Assembly: GCF_029338355.1 (NCBI RefSeq)
Contig: NZ_CP119802.1
Location: 2,356,001-2,420,000, forward strand
Origin: Halosegnis marinus
GTDB lineage: Archaea; Halobacteriota; Halobacteria; Halobacteriales; Haloarculaceae
Length of the DNA: 64,000 bases
Reading direction: 5' to 3'
Shown here piece by piece: positions 9,389 to 17,678 of this stretch. The notes under the pieces are model-generated. The model searched no databases, was not told where the DNA came from, and worked only from the letters and a program-made list of their open reading frames with translations. How positions within the stretch are numbered: the stretch's first letter is position 1; each line of letters starts with the position of its first letter. The translations under genes and the position numbers were made by a program.

Positions 9389-9946
9389 ATGTCCGACACG
9401 GAGACGGCGACGTTCGGCGGCGGCTGCTTCTGGTGTACCGAGGCCGCGTTCAAACAGCTCGCGGGCGTCCGCGAGGTGACCTCCGGCTACGCCGGCGGCC
9501 ACGTCGACAACCCCACCTACGAGGCCGTCTGCCGCGAGCAGACGGGCCACGCCGAGGTGACCCGCGTCGAGTACGACCCCGACGAGATCGGTTACGACGA
9601 ACTGCTGCGCGTCTTCTTCACGGTCCACGACCCGACGACGCTGAACCGGCAGGGCCCCGACGTGGGTACCCAGTACCGCTCCATCGTGCTCTACGAGTCC
9701 GACGCCCAGCGGCGCGCCGTCGAGGCGTTCATCGAGGGGCTGGAGGCCGAGGACGTGTACGACGACGAGGTCGTCACCGAGGTCGAACCCCTCGACGCCT
9801 TCTGGGAGGCAGAGGCGTACCACCAGGACTACTACGAGAAGAACCCCGGCGACGCCTACTGCCAGTTCAACGCCGACCCGAAGATAGAGAAGGTCCGCAA
9901 GCAGTTCGCCGACAAGGTGCGCTCCGAACAGCCGGCCGACGACTAA
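9389..9946 (+). CDS. msrA: peptide methionine sulfoxide reductase MsrA
   Basis: Reduces methionine-S-sulfoxide in proteins in the cytoplasm. The catalytic motif GCFWCTEAAF has its reactive cysteine at residue 13, followed by the family blocks GYAGGH, HAEVTRVEYDP, FFTVHDPTT and GTQYRS. At 185 residues it is normal length, without a fused MsrB domain. It has its own TATA-like GATAAACGG about 27 bases upstream and follows a peroxiredoxin-like gene. The 3' end overlaps the convergent LLM oxidoreductase gene by 4 bases. Confidence 0.95.
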   Translation: MSDTETATFGGGCFWCTEAAFKQLAGVREVTSGYAGGHVDNPTYEAVCREQTGHAEVTRVEYDPDEIGYDELLRVFFTVHDPTTLNRQGPDVGTQYRSIVLYESDAQRRAVEAFIEGLEAEDVYDDEVVTEVEPLDAFWEAEAYHQDYYEKNPGDAYCQFNADPKIEKVRKQFADKVRSEQPADD

Positions 9947-10941
9947 GGGGCCAGCGCCTCGGTCGTCGCCCGTATCTCCTCGACGGTCGCCTCGCGCGGG
10001 AACGACACCGACACCGCGTCGACCTCGTCCATCGCCTCCCAATCGCGTAGCTGTTCGCGCGCCTCGTCGGGCGTCCCCGCGACGGCCAGCGAGTCGAGCA
10101 GGTCGTCGTCGATGGCCGCGACGGCCTCGCCGTGGTCGCCGGCCTGCCACGCGTCGTGGACGGCGTGGGCGGTTTCCTCGTGGCCCTGTCGCGCCAGCGA
10201 GTCACGGTAGTAGGTCCCCATACCGCCGAGGTAGAACGCCGTGTGTTGCCGCACTATCTCCCTCGCGCGCTCGCGGTCCTCCAGCGCCGCGCAAGTGAGT
10301 GACATGGTCGTGCGCGGACGGTCGTCGGCGTCGCCCATCTCCGCGCCGGCGAGCAGGTCGTCGTGTCGCTCGCGCAGGCCGTCGCGCGTGAACATCAGCG
10401 CGTGCCAGCCGTCGGCGAACCGCCCGGCGAGTTCGACGGCCTTCGGACCCATCCCGGCGGTGTCCACGGCCGGGGCGGGGTCGGGCGCGTCGCACCTGAG
10501 CCGGAAGCCCGAGAGGTCGAAGTACTCGCCGTCGTACTCGACCGTCTCGCCCGACAGCACCCGCTTGACGATATCGACCGTCTCGCGCGTGCGCCGGAGG
10601 GGGTTCCCGAAGTCGGCGCCGTGCCAGTTCTCGATGACCACGGGACCGGAGGGGCCGAGTCCCAGCCGGAACCGGTCGTCGGAGACCTCCTGCAGGGTCG
10701 CGGCGGTCTGCCCGATGAGCGCCGGCGACCGGGAGTAGACGGGCATGATAGACGTGCCGATGCCGATCTCGTCGGTGGCGTGGGCGATGCTCGTCAGGAC
10801 GGTAACGGCGTCGCGCCCCCACGTCTCGGGGAGCCACGCGCGACCGTAGCCCAGTTCCTCCGCGGTCTCGGCCATCCCGACGAGCGCGTCCACGCTCGGC
10901 TGGGCCGCGACGGGGAGGAACACCTCGCGGTCGGCGCTCAT
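9943..10941 (-). CDS. LLM-class (F420-dependent type) oxidoreductase
   Basis: A 332-residue luciferase-like TIM-barrel oxidoreductase, closest in appearance to coenzyme F420-dependent Mer-like enzymes. Visible blocks are AWLPETWGRDA, GIGTSIMPVYSRSP, RLGLGPSGP and DTAGMGPKAVELAGRFADGW. The start MSADREVFLP overlaps the stop of the upstream SDR gene in an ATGA arrangement, so the two are co-translated. The pair may act in sequence on a carbonyl substrate, but this is inference. F420 versus FMN use cannot be told from sequence; F420 is favoured because haloarchaea make it. Confidence 0.85.
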   Translation of the reverse strand: MSADREVFLPVAAQPSVDALVGMAETAEELGYGRAWLPETWGRDAVTVLTSIAHATDEIGIGTSIMPVYSRSPALIGQTAATLQEVSDDRFRLGLGPSGPVVIENWHGADFGNPLRRTRETVDIVKRVLSGETVEYDGEYFDLSGFRLRCDAPDPAPAVDTAGMGPKAVELAGRFADGWHALMFTRDGLRERHDDLLAGAEMGDADDRPRTTMSLTCAALEDRERAREIVRQHTAFYLGGMGTYYRDSLARQGHEETAHAVHDAWQAGDHGEAVAAIDDDLLDSLAVAGTPDEAREQLRDWEAMDEVDAVSVSFPREATVEEIRATTEALAP

Positions 10942-11723
10942 ACCTCGTGGCTCTCCTCGATGGCGGGCAGTCCCTTCGCCTCGATGGTCTCGCCGACGAG
11001 ATACGAGGAGGCGTCGCTGGCGAGGAACTGGACGATGTCGGCCATCTCCGCCGACAGACCCATCCGGCGCTTGACGGTGTCGCGCTCGACGTTGTCGGCG
11101 GAGACGCCCATCTGCGACTCGACGCCGGGCGTGGCGACGAAGCCGGGGGCGATGCAGTTCACGCGGATGTCGTGGGCCGCGTACTCGTACGCGAGCGTCG
11201 TCGTGAAGTTCACGACGGCGGCCTTCGCCGCGCCGTAGTGGCTCATGTACGGCGACCCCTTCGTCCCCGCGACGGATGCGAAGTTGACGATGGCGCCGCC
11301 GCCGTCCTGTTCCTGCATCCGCTCGCCCGCGGCCTGCGCGCAGTGGAACGTCCCGTGGAGGTTGATGTCCACGATGGTCTTCCAGCCGTTCTCCGAGATG
11401 TCGTCGAAGCCGGCCATGAACGACGCGCCCGCGTTGTTGACGAGCGTGTCGATGCGGCCGAACTCCTCGACGGTGGCGTCCATCAACGCCTCGACGGCGT
11501 CGCGGTCGCGCACGTCGCACTCGACGGCGATGGCCTCGCCCGGCCGGTCCGACTCGTTGATGCCCTCGGCGACCGCGTCCACCTTCTCCTGGTCGCGCGA
11601 GGAGACGACGACGTTCGCGCCGTCCGCCGCGAGCACCTCCGCGGTGACCTTCCCGATACCCTGACTCGACCCCGTGATGACGACGACGTCCCCGTCGACG
11701 CTGAATCGTTCGTTCCGTGTCAT
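10938..11723 (-). CDS. short-chain dehydrogenase/reductase
   Basis: A 261-residue classical SDR that interconverts a hydroxyl and a keto group with NAD(P). The cofactor loop is TGSSQGIG (residues 17-24) and the structural NNAG is at 96-99. The catalytic Ser150, Tyr163 and Lys167 are all present (FASVAG, HYGAAK). The length and the glucose-1-DH/FabG-like C-terminus are normal. It is translationally coupled to the LLM oxidoreductase downstream. A 13-base palindrome at 11810-11822 sits in the divergent promoter region shared with the metallo-hydrolase. Confidence 0.9.
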   Translation of the reverse strand: MTRNERFSVDGDVVVITGSSQGIGKVTAEVLAADGANVVVSSRDQEKVDAVAEGINESDRPGEAIAVECDVRDRDAVEALMDATVEEFGRIDTLVNNAGASFMAGFDDISENGWKTIVDINLHGTFHCAQAAGERMQEQDGGGAIVNFASVAGTKGSPYMSHYGAAKAAVVNFTTTLAYEYAAHDIRVNCIAPGFVATPGVESQMGVSADNVERDTVKRRMGLSAEMADIVQFLASDASSYLVGETIEAKGLPAIEESHEV

Positions 11724-11809
11724 GTTTACAGTGGTAAGCTCGTTCGCGTTCTCGGGAGTAGCCGTAAATAAAGCTACGCACGCACGCGGCCGGCGTTGCC
11801 TCGGACGGG

Positions 11810-11822
11810 GTTCACAGTGAAC
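11810..11822. promoter_or_regulatory. palindrome GTTCAC-A-GTGAAC in divergent promoter
   Basis: A perfect dyad with 6-base arms and one central base between the divergent SDR/LLM operon and the metallo-hydrolase gene. It is a candidate operator; the regulator is unknown. Confidence 0.4.
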
Positions 11823-11873
11823 GGGTTCGCTCCCGTGGGTAACGCTTATTCGCGCGGGCGAGTCCGTACGGGT

Positions 11874-12836
11874 ATGAATCAGGGCCACGCCGTCGCGGTC
11901 CACCGCATCGAGTTCGGGGTGGACTGGCCGCCCGGCCACGTCGCCTGCTACCTCGTCGACGCCGCCGAACCCGTCCTCGTGGACGCCGGCACCCCGCAGG
12001 GGCTGGCCGGCGGCGAGGAGACGGCGACGTTCCGGGCCGGCCTCGCCGAGGCCGGCTACGAACCGGAGGACATCGAACACCTCGTCGTCACCCACCCGCA
12101 CGTCGACCACGTCGGACAGGTCCCGACGGTGCTGGAGGCGGGGGACCCGACCGTGTACGCGCCGGCCGGCGTCCGCGAGCGGTTCGCCCGCGACGCCGAC
12201 GCGCTGGCCGACCGCGTCCGCGCGAACGCGAGCGCCTACGGCCTCACGGGGGAGACGCTCGACCGGGAGGTCGCCGCCGCCGTCGAGTCGCTGGAGCGCG
12301 ACCGCGACCTCCTCCCGCCCGACCGCGTGGACGTGTGGCTGGAGCCGGGCCGGGTCGAACTCGGCCCGCTCGACGCGACGGCCGTCCACACCCCCGGCCA
12401 CCAGGCCGACCACCTCGCGTACCTGCTCGACGACGACGTGTTGCTGTCGGGCGATACCGCGATGGCCCCGTTCCGCCCCGTCCTGCTCCACGACGGGATG
12501 GACGACGGCCACACGGAGGCGTTCCCCGGCGCGTTCGCCGCGCTCGACCGCCTCGCGGAACACGACCCCGAGCGGGTGTATCCGGGTCACGGCGAGGTCC
12601 ACGACCGCCTCGACGAGGTGGTCGAGCGCGACCGCGGGAAGCTCACGTCGCGGCTCGACCGCGTCGAGTCGCTGGTCGCGGACGGGAACGACACCCTCCA
12701 CGCGGTCGCGGCGGCGCTGACCCCGAGCGTCGAGACGCGCCGGATGTTCTCCGAGACGATGAGCGCGCTCGCCCACCTCGAACGCGAGGGGCGCATCGAG
12801 CGGGAGACGGTCGAGGGGGTGTACCGGTTCCGATGA
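11874..12836 (+). CDS. MBL-fold metallo-hydrolase
   Basis: A 320-residue metallo-beta-lactamase-fold hydrolase. The metal signature THPHVDHVG gives His74, His76, Asp78 and His79; the further ligands appear in HTPGHQADHL and the YPGHGEVHD loop. The C-terminal 70 residues look like a winged-helix tail, as in LACTB2/MBL-fold proteins (ALAHLEREGRIERETVEG). The start MNQGHAVAVHR at 11874 is 26 codons inside a longer open frame; a CTTATTCG element about 27 bases upstream fits it. The stop overlaps the HAD gene start (ATGA), indicating co-translation. Substrate is not predictable. Confidence 0.87.
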   Translation: MNQGHAVAVHRIEFGVDWPPGHVACYLVDAAEPVLVDAGTPQGLAGGEETATFRAGLAEAGYEPEDIEHLVVTHPHVDHVGQVPTVLEAGDPTVYAPAGVRERFARDADALADRVRANASAYGLTGETLDREVAAAVESLERDRDLLPPDRVDVWLEPGRVELGPLDATAVHTPGHQADHLAYLLDDDVLLSGDTAMAPFRPVLLHDGMDDGHTEAFPGAFAALDRLAEHDPERVYPGHGEVHDRLDEVVERDRGKLTSRLDRVESLVADGNDTLHAVAAALTPSVETRRMFSETMSALAHLEREGRIERETVEGVYRFR

Positions 12837-13513
12837 CCCGCTACGACGCGGTCTTTTTCGACCTCGGCGGGGTCGTCGTCGAACTGAAGTCCATCCGCGA
12901 GGGGTACGCGCTGTTTGTCGAACGGCTGACAGAAGAGTACGACCTGCCCGAGGACGCGCTCGACCGCTGGAAATCCGCGCTCGGCGCGCACTTCAAGGGG
13001 CGCGAGGGGACCGAGTACCGGACCGCCCGCGAGGGCTACCGGAAGGCGACGACCGCGCTGTTCGACGGGTCGCCCCCGCCCGAGGCCGAGTGGCGCGCGA
13101 TGCTGGAGGCGGCGAGCGACGAGACGACCCGGCCGGAGCCGGGCGCGGTCGAGGCCGTCCGGGGGGTCGCGGAGCTGGGCGTCCACGTCGGCGTTGTCAG
13201 CGACATCGACACCGCCGAGGCGCACGACCTGCTCGACCGGTTCGGCATCGAGGGCCACGTCGACGCGGTCACCACGAGCGAGGCCGTCGGCCACACCAAG
13301 CCCGACGCCCGGATGTACGAGGACGCGCTCGCGAAGTGGGGCGGCGACGCCGCGGACGGCGTGATGGTCGGGGACCGCTACGACCACGACGTGGCGGGCG
13401 CGGTCGACGCCGGCCTCGACGCCATCGCCTACGGGCCCGACGCGTACGGCCCGAAGGCGACCCACGAGATAGCCGACATGCGCGAGGTGCCCGGCGTCGT
13501 GCGCGGCGAGTAG
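12833..13513 (+). CDS. HAD-superfamily hydrolase
   Basis: A 226-residue haloacid-dehalogenase-type phosphatase. Motif I is FFDLGGVVVEL (nucleophile Asp10, with Gly rather than Asp two residues later, as in the YihX/HAD-IA group). Motif II is VVSDID and the Lys motif is GHTKPDARMY. Motif IV is MVGDRYDHDVAGA. The cap is helical and inserted after motif I (subclass I). It is translationally coupled to the upstream MBL hydrolase. It is probably a small-molecule phosphatase of unknown specificity. Confidence 0.88.
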   Translation: MTRYDAVFFDLGGVVVELKSIREGYALFVERLTEEYDLPEDALDRWKSALGAHFKGREGTEYRTAREGYRKATTALFDGSPPPEAEWRAMLEAASDETTRPEPGAVEAVRGVAELGVHVGVVSDIDTAEAHDLLDRFGIEGHVDAVTTSEAVGHTKPDARMYEDALAKWGGDAADGVMVGDRYDHDVAGAVDAGLDAIAYGPDAYGPKATHEIADMREVPGVVRGE

Positions 13514-13556
13514 CCGCGAACGCCACGGTCTTCACGCGTCGCCCGCTACCCACGCC

Positions 13557-14453
13557 GTGTCCCGTCTCCGCGCCGTCGCGCCGTTCGCCCTCCTCGCCGT
13601 GCTGTGGGGGTTCTCGTTCCCCGCCATCAGCGTCGGCCTCCGCGAGATACCGCCGGTGCTGTTCGCCTCCTTCCGCTACGACGTGGCCGCCGTGCTGCTG
13701 CTCGCGGCGGCCGTCGCCACGACCGAGTGGCGGCCCCGGACGCGCGGCGACTGGGAGGCCGTCCTCGGCGGCGGCGTCTTCCTCGTCGCGGGCAACGGCT
13801 TCCTCTTCGTCGGCCAGCAGACCGTCCCCAGCGGCATCGCGGCCATCATCCAGGGGCTCGTCCCCATCGCCACGGCGCTGTGGGCGATGGCCGTGCTCGG
13901 CGACCGCGTCTCGACGGTCGGCTGGCTCGGCATCCTCGTCGGCTTCCTCGGCGTCGGCCTCGTCGTCCGCCCGACCCCCGCGAACCTCCTCGCGGGCGAC
14001 CTCACGGGGCGACTGCTCGTCGTCGTGCAGGTGGCGTTCGTCTCGCTGGGCGGCGTGCTCGTCGAGCGCGCCGACTCGTCGCTCGACGCCATCCCCCGCG
14101 CCGGGTGGTCGATGTTCGTCGGCGCGGTCGTCCTCCACACGGCCAGCCTCGCGCTCGGGGAACCCGTGGCGAACGGCTACCCGCTCGTCGCCGTCGGCGC
14201 GGTGCTGTACCTCGGCGTGTTCGCCACGGCGCTCGCCTTCGGCCTCTTCTTCACCCTGCTCGACCGCTACGGCGCGCTGGAGACGAGCCTCGTCGGCTAC
14301 GTCGTCCCCGTCGTCGCCACCGTCGTCGGGGTCGCGTTCCTGGAGGAGTCCATCACGGCCGTCTCGCTCGTCGGCTTCGCCGTCGTGTTCGTCGGCTTCG
14401 CGCTCTTAAAGCGCGAGTCGCTCCGCGAACTCGCGGTCGCGCGCTACGGGTAG
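13557..14453 (+). CDS. EamA/DMT-family transporter
   Basis: A 298-residue membrane protein with ten hydrophobic segments in two five-helix EamA repeats, the layout of drug/metabolite exporters. The start is GTG (MSRLRAVAPFALLAVLWGFSFP), with the WGFSFPAI sequence typical of the first helix of the family. The second repeat starts near residue 150 (LLVVVQVAFVSLGGVL) and ends in VVFVGFALLKR. The 3' end overlaps the convergent CoA-transferase gene by 10 bases. The substrate is unknown. Confidence 0.88.
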   Translation: MSRLRAVAPFALLAVLWGFSFPAISVGLREIPPVLFASFRYDVAAVLLLAAAVATTEWRPRTRGDWEAVLGGGVFLVAGNGFLFVGQQTVPSGIAAIIQGLVPIATALWAMAVLGDRVSTVGWLGILVGFLGVGLVVRPTPANLLAGDLTGRLLVVVQVAFVSLGGVLVERADSSLDAIPRAGWSMFVGAVVLHTASLALGEPVANGYPLVAVGAVLYLGVFATALAFGLFFTLLDRYGALETSLVGYVVPVVATVVGVAFLEESITAVSLVGFAVVFVGFALLKRESLRELAVARYG

Positions 14454-15604
14454 TCCACCGCGCCCGACTCCCGGAGCGCGGCCAGTTCCTCGTCGCCGTA
14501 GCCGGCCTCTTCGAGTAATTCGACCGTGTGCTCGCCCTGCGCGGGGAGCGACTCGTCGCCGGCCTCAGTTCCCCTGACGGGACTGCCCACGCGGGCCTCT
14601 TCCCCCTCCCGGTCGACGAGGCCCCGCGCCGCGACCTGCGGGTGCTCGACCGCTTCGCCCGGGGAGTAGACGCCCCCGACGGCGGCGTCCGTGTCGCCGA
14701 GCAGGTCCACCCACTCGTCGCGGGTGCGCTCAGCGAACAGCGACGCCAGTTCCTCGCGCAGGGCCGTGCGCTCGGCCGGGTCCTCGGTCCCGTGGACCGG
14801 AACCCACTCCTCGCGGCCGACCGTCCCGCAGAACGCCTCCCAGAACTGCGGTTCGAGCGCCGCCAGCGTCACGTACCCCTCCGCGGCCTCGTACACGTCG
14901 TACCACGGGTACGCGCCCGTGAGCGGGGTCGCGCCGGGCCGCGGGTTCTCGCCGCGCAGGGCCGCGGGCGCGACCGCCTGCCCGAAGGAGAGCACGGCGT
15001 CCGTCATCGACACGTCGAGGTGTTCCCCGGTTCCGTCGCCGAGTTCGCGCGACAGGAGCGCGCCGCAGACGGCGAAGGCGGCGAACAGCCCCCCGGCCAT
15101 GTCGGCCACCGGGTAGCCGGGGACGCGCGGCGCCTCGTCGGGGGTCTCGCGGGTCATGTCGAGCAGGCCGGCGAGGCCGACGTAGTTCAGGTCGTGGCCG
15201 ACTCGGTCGGCGAGCGGCCCGTCCTGCCCGTAGCCCGACAGCGAGCAGTAGACGAGGCCGGAGTTCGCGCCGCGGAGGTCGCCGTACCCCACACCGAGGC
15301 GGTCCACGACGCCGGGCCGGAAGCTCTCGATCACGGCATCGGCGCCGGCCGCGAGCGCGCGGAACGCCTCGGTTCCGCCCTCCGTCTTGAGGTCGAGCGC
15401 GACGCTCCGCTTGCCCCGGTTGACGGCGTCGAATAGCTCGCCGTGGCCCGCGTCCGTCGTCGGGGGCATCCCGCGGGCGTAGTCGCCCGCGCCGGTGTCC
15501 TCCACCTTCACGACGTCGGCCCCGCAGTCCGCGAGCAGTTGCGTGGCGTACGGGCCGGGGAGCAGGCGCGTCAGGTCGAGGACGCGGACGCCGGAGAGGT
15601 CCAC
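14444..15604 (-). CDS. CaiB/BaiF family III CoA-transferase
   Basis: A 386-residue CoA-transferase or alpha-methylacyl-CoA racemase-like enzyme of the cytoplasm. The N-terminus VRVLDLTRLLPGPYATQLLADCGADVVKVE is shown by short blocks LTRLLPGPYA and GADVVKVED. The catalytic Asp of the family is in GHDLNYVGLAGLLD. The end is the expected ALRESGAV. It shares its direction with the cysteine-less redoxin gene upstream, whose stop is 1 base from this start. Formyl-CoA transferase, carnitine-type transferase and racemase functions cannot be separated here. Confidence 0.88.
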   Translation of the reverse strand: MDLSGVRVLDLTRLLPGPYATQLLADCGADVVKVEDTGAGDYARGMPPTTDAGHGELFDAVNRGKRSVALDLKTEGGTEAFRALAAGADAVIESFRPGVVDRLGVGYGDLRGANSGLVYCSLSGYGQDGPLADRVGHDLNYVGLAGLLDMTRETPDEAPRVPGYPVADMAGGLFAAFAVCGALLSRELGDGTGEHLDVSMTDAVLSFGQAVAPAALRGENPRPGATPLTGAYPWYDVYEAAEGYVTLAALEPQFWEAFCGTVGREEWVPVHGTEDPAERTALREELASLFAERTRDEWVDLLGDTDAAVGGVYSPGEAVEHPQVAARGLVDREGEEARVGSPVRGTEAGDESLPAQGEHTVELLEEAGYGDEELAALRESGAVDYP

Positions 15605-15605
15605 G

Positions 15606-16076
15606 CTACAGGTCGGCGACCGCGGCCTCTATCTCCTCGCGCGGCACGGGCGATATCCAGTCGTCGGCGACCCACGCGTGGCGCACCTCGCGGTCGCCGT
15701 CCAGCACGAAGGCGGCGCGCCGCGCCGTGCGGACGCCGGCCATCCCGTCGCGCGCTTCGAGGAGGCCGTAGGCGTCGGCGGCCGCGCCCTCCACGTCGGC
15801 GAAGGCGGCGAAGGGGGAGTCGATGTCGCGGAGGAAGGCGTTCACGGCGTACGGGCCGTCGCGCGCGACGAGCAGGACGGGCACGTCGAAGTCGGCCCAT
15901 CCGGCGCGGGCGTACCGCTTGTACCAGTTCTCGTTGATGGCGTTGAAGACGAAGCCGGAGAAGACGACGACCGCGCCGCCGTCGAGCGCGTCCGCGAGCG
16001 TGCGGGCACGGAACGTCTCGCCGTCGCAGTACAGCGCCTCGAAATCGGGGGCGACGTCGCCCGCCGTCGGTGTCAT
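15606..16076 (-). CDS. redoxin-domain protein lacking the peroxidatic cysteine
   Basis: A 156-residue thioredoxin-fold protein. The start motif AGDVAPDFEALYCDGETF and the tail FVLDGDREVRHAWVADDWISP are those of AhpC/TSA redoxins, and it resembles the redoxin at 8794. The segment that should hold the catalytic F-S/T-P-x-C site reads FSGFVFNAINENWYKRY (near residues 39-55) and has no cysteine; the only cysteine is Cys17. It is therefore not a normal peroxidase. The ATG at 16076 is preferred to one 20 codons upstream. It is adjacent to the CoA-transferase gene, suggesting a shared transcript. Confidence 0.78.
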   Translation of the reverse strand: MTPTAGDVAPDFEALYCDGETFRARTLADALDGGAVVVFSGFVFNAINENWYKRYARAGWADFDVPVLLVARDGPYAVNAFLRDIDSPFAAFADVEGAAADAYGLLEARDGMAGVRTARRAAFVLDGDREVRHAWVADDWISPVPREEIEAAVADL

Positions 16077-16153
16077 GTGCCGGGGTCGCGGCCCCGCGAC
16101 AAAAGCGGTTCCCCGGCCCGTGGGGTTATGTGCCACGCGCGCCTCGTGCCGGT

Positions 16154-16435
16154 ATGAGCGAACCGCTCACCCTCTACCGGCTGGAAGGCTGCCCGTTCTG
16201 TGAACTCGTCGTCGACGAACTCGACGACCTCGGCCTGGAGTACGACTCCGTCTGGACCGAGGGGCTTCACTCGAAGCGCAACGCCGTCCGGGAGGTGTCG
16301 GGCCAGCGCGCGGTGCCCGTCCTCATCGACCCCGCACACGGCGTCACGATGGCCGAGTCGGCGAACATCGTCGAGTACCTGCACACGACCTACGGCGACG
16401 CCGACTCCCCCGACGAGGTCGAGGTCTCCCTATAG
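16154..16435 (+). CDS. glutaredoxin-like / GST N-terminal domain protein
   Basis: A 93-residue thioredoxin-fold protein with the redox motif GCPFC (Cys13 and Cys16), the cis-proline loop RAVPVLID and the glutathione-site-like AESANIVEYL. The C-terminal GST helical domain is absent, so it acts as a small dithiol oxidoreductase. Because haloarchaea use gamma-glutamylcysteine rather than glutathione, that thiol may be its partner (inference). It overlaps the 3' end of the convergent cupin gene by 6 bases. Confidence 0.85.
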   Translation: MSEPLTLYRLEGCPFCELVVDELDDLGLEYDSVWTEGLHSKRNAVREVSGQRAVPVLIDPAHGVTMAESANIVEYLHTTYGDADSPDEVEVSL

Positions 16436-16828
16436 GGAGTGGGGGTCGAGACCGGGGTCGCTGACGCGCGGGGCGCCCACGGCGAGCACGACGCCGCGCG
16501 TGTCGCCGACGTTCCGGTGGCCGTGGCCCGTCTCGGGACCCGCGACCCAGAAGGTGCCGGGGCCGGCCTCGACGTACTCCTCCTCGCCCGACGCGCCGAG
16601 CTTCAGCGAGAACTCCCCTTCGAGGACGTAGTACAGCTCCTCCTGCTCGGCGTGGGCGTGGTACTGTATCTCCTCGCCCGGCTCGAAGTACCAGAGCTTC
16701 ACGCCGAGGTTCTCCGTCCCGAGCGCGTCGTCGATGGCGCGGATGTTCAGGTCCGGCGGTATCTCCTCCACCCCGGAGAGGTCCTCCTCCTCGACGTCGT
16801 CGGTGTCGACTACCTCGTAGCGTACCAT
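16430..16828 (-). CDS. cupin-domain protein
   Basis: A 132-residue single-domain cupin. The first metal motif is QYHAHAEQEELYYVLEGEF and the second is VAGPETGHGHRNVG, giving the usual His/Glu/His metal set. The start MVRYEVVDTDDVEEEDL is acidic and halophile-like. It may be a small dioxygenase, isomerase or ligand-binding protein; the cupin fold alone does not tell. It is followed on the same strand, upstream, by the Sir2 gene after 31 bases, so the two may be co-transcribed. Confidence 0.85.
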   Translation of the reverse strand: MVRYEVVDTDDVEEEDLSGVEEIPPDLNIRAIDDALGTENLGVKLWYFEPGEEIQYHAHAEQEELYYVLEGEFSLKLGASGEEEYVEAGPGTFWVAGPETGHGHRNVGDTRGVVLAVGAPRVSDPGLDPHSL

Positions 16829-16859
16829 GCCACCCACGAGCGGGGGCGCGAGCAAAAAG

Positions 16860-17621
16860 CTATCCGCGCCCGAGCACCCGGTCGCGGAGCGCCGGCAACA
16901 CCTCGGTGACGTCGGCCCGGAAGTCGAAGGCCGCGCGCTCGGAGACGCGCGTCGGGTCGAGGTTCGCGACGAACAGGTCCGCCCCGGTGTCCGCCGCCCG
17001 GCCGGGGAGCGAGGCCGCCGGCTCGACGGTGAGCGACGACCCGACGACGAGGAAGGCGTCGGCCTCGCGCGCCAGCCGCTTCGCCGTCCCGAGCGGCCCG
17101 GTCGGCATCGCCTCGCCGAACAGCACCACGTCGGGCTTGAGCACGCCGTCGCAGTCGGGACACCGCGGCGCGCCATCGACCTCCCCCGCGCGGACGGACT
17201 CGTAGTACGGGTCGGCCGCGCGCCGCGTCCCGCAGTCCGTGCAGGCGACGCGGTCGCCGCTGCCGTGTATCTCGACGACGTTCTCGCTCCCCGCCGCGGT
17301 GTGGAGGCCGTCGACGTTCTGCGTGACGACTCGGTCGAGGACGCCCGCCGATTCGAGGTCCGCGAGCGCCTCGTGGGCGGCGTTCGGCTCGGGCCCGTCG
17401 TACACCTCCGCGACCATCGCGGCGCGATCGCGCCAGAACCCGTCCGGGTCGGCGCGGAAGCGCCGCACGTGGAAGTCGTCGGGGTTCCACCGCTCCCAGA
17501 TGCCGCCCTCGCTCCGGAAGTCGGGGATGCCCGAGGCGGTCGAGACGCCCGCGCCGGTGAAGGCGACGACGCTGTCCGCGACGCGCAGGCGGTCGGCGGC
17601 CGCGGCGATGTCGGCGTGCAT
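16860..17621 (-). CDS. Sir2-family NAD-dependent protein deacylase
   Basis: A 253-residue sirtuin that removes acyl groups from lysines using NAD. The NAD loop is TGAGVSTASGIPDFR (from residue 22), the catalytic region is TQNVDGLH plus IHGS, and the zinc ribbon is CTDCG...CPDCDG. The pocket motif GSSLTVEP is present. The length matches archaeal class III/U sirtuins. Targets in haloarchaea are not defined by this sequence; chromatin-like proteins and acyl-CoA synthetases are known sirtuin targets in other organisms. Confidence 0.93.
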   Translation of the reverse strand: MHADIAAAADRLRVADSVVAFTGAGVSTASGIPDFRSEGGIWERWNPDDFHVRRFRADPDGFWRDRAAMVAEVYDGPEPNAAHEALADLESAGVLDRVVTQNVDGLHTAAGSENVVEIHGSGDRVACTDCGTRRAADPYYESVRAGEVDGAPRCPDCDGVLKPDVVLFGEAMPTGPLGTAKRLAREADAFLVVGSSLTVEPAASLPGRAADTGADLFVANLDPTRVSERAAFDFRADVTEVLPALRDRVLGRG

Positions 17622-17678
17622 GCTCCGCGGTTCGGCGTCGAGAATGAAAAACCGGCCGCCGTCGGTCTCGGCTCCGGC

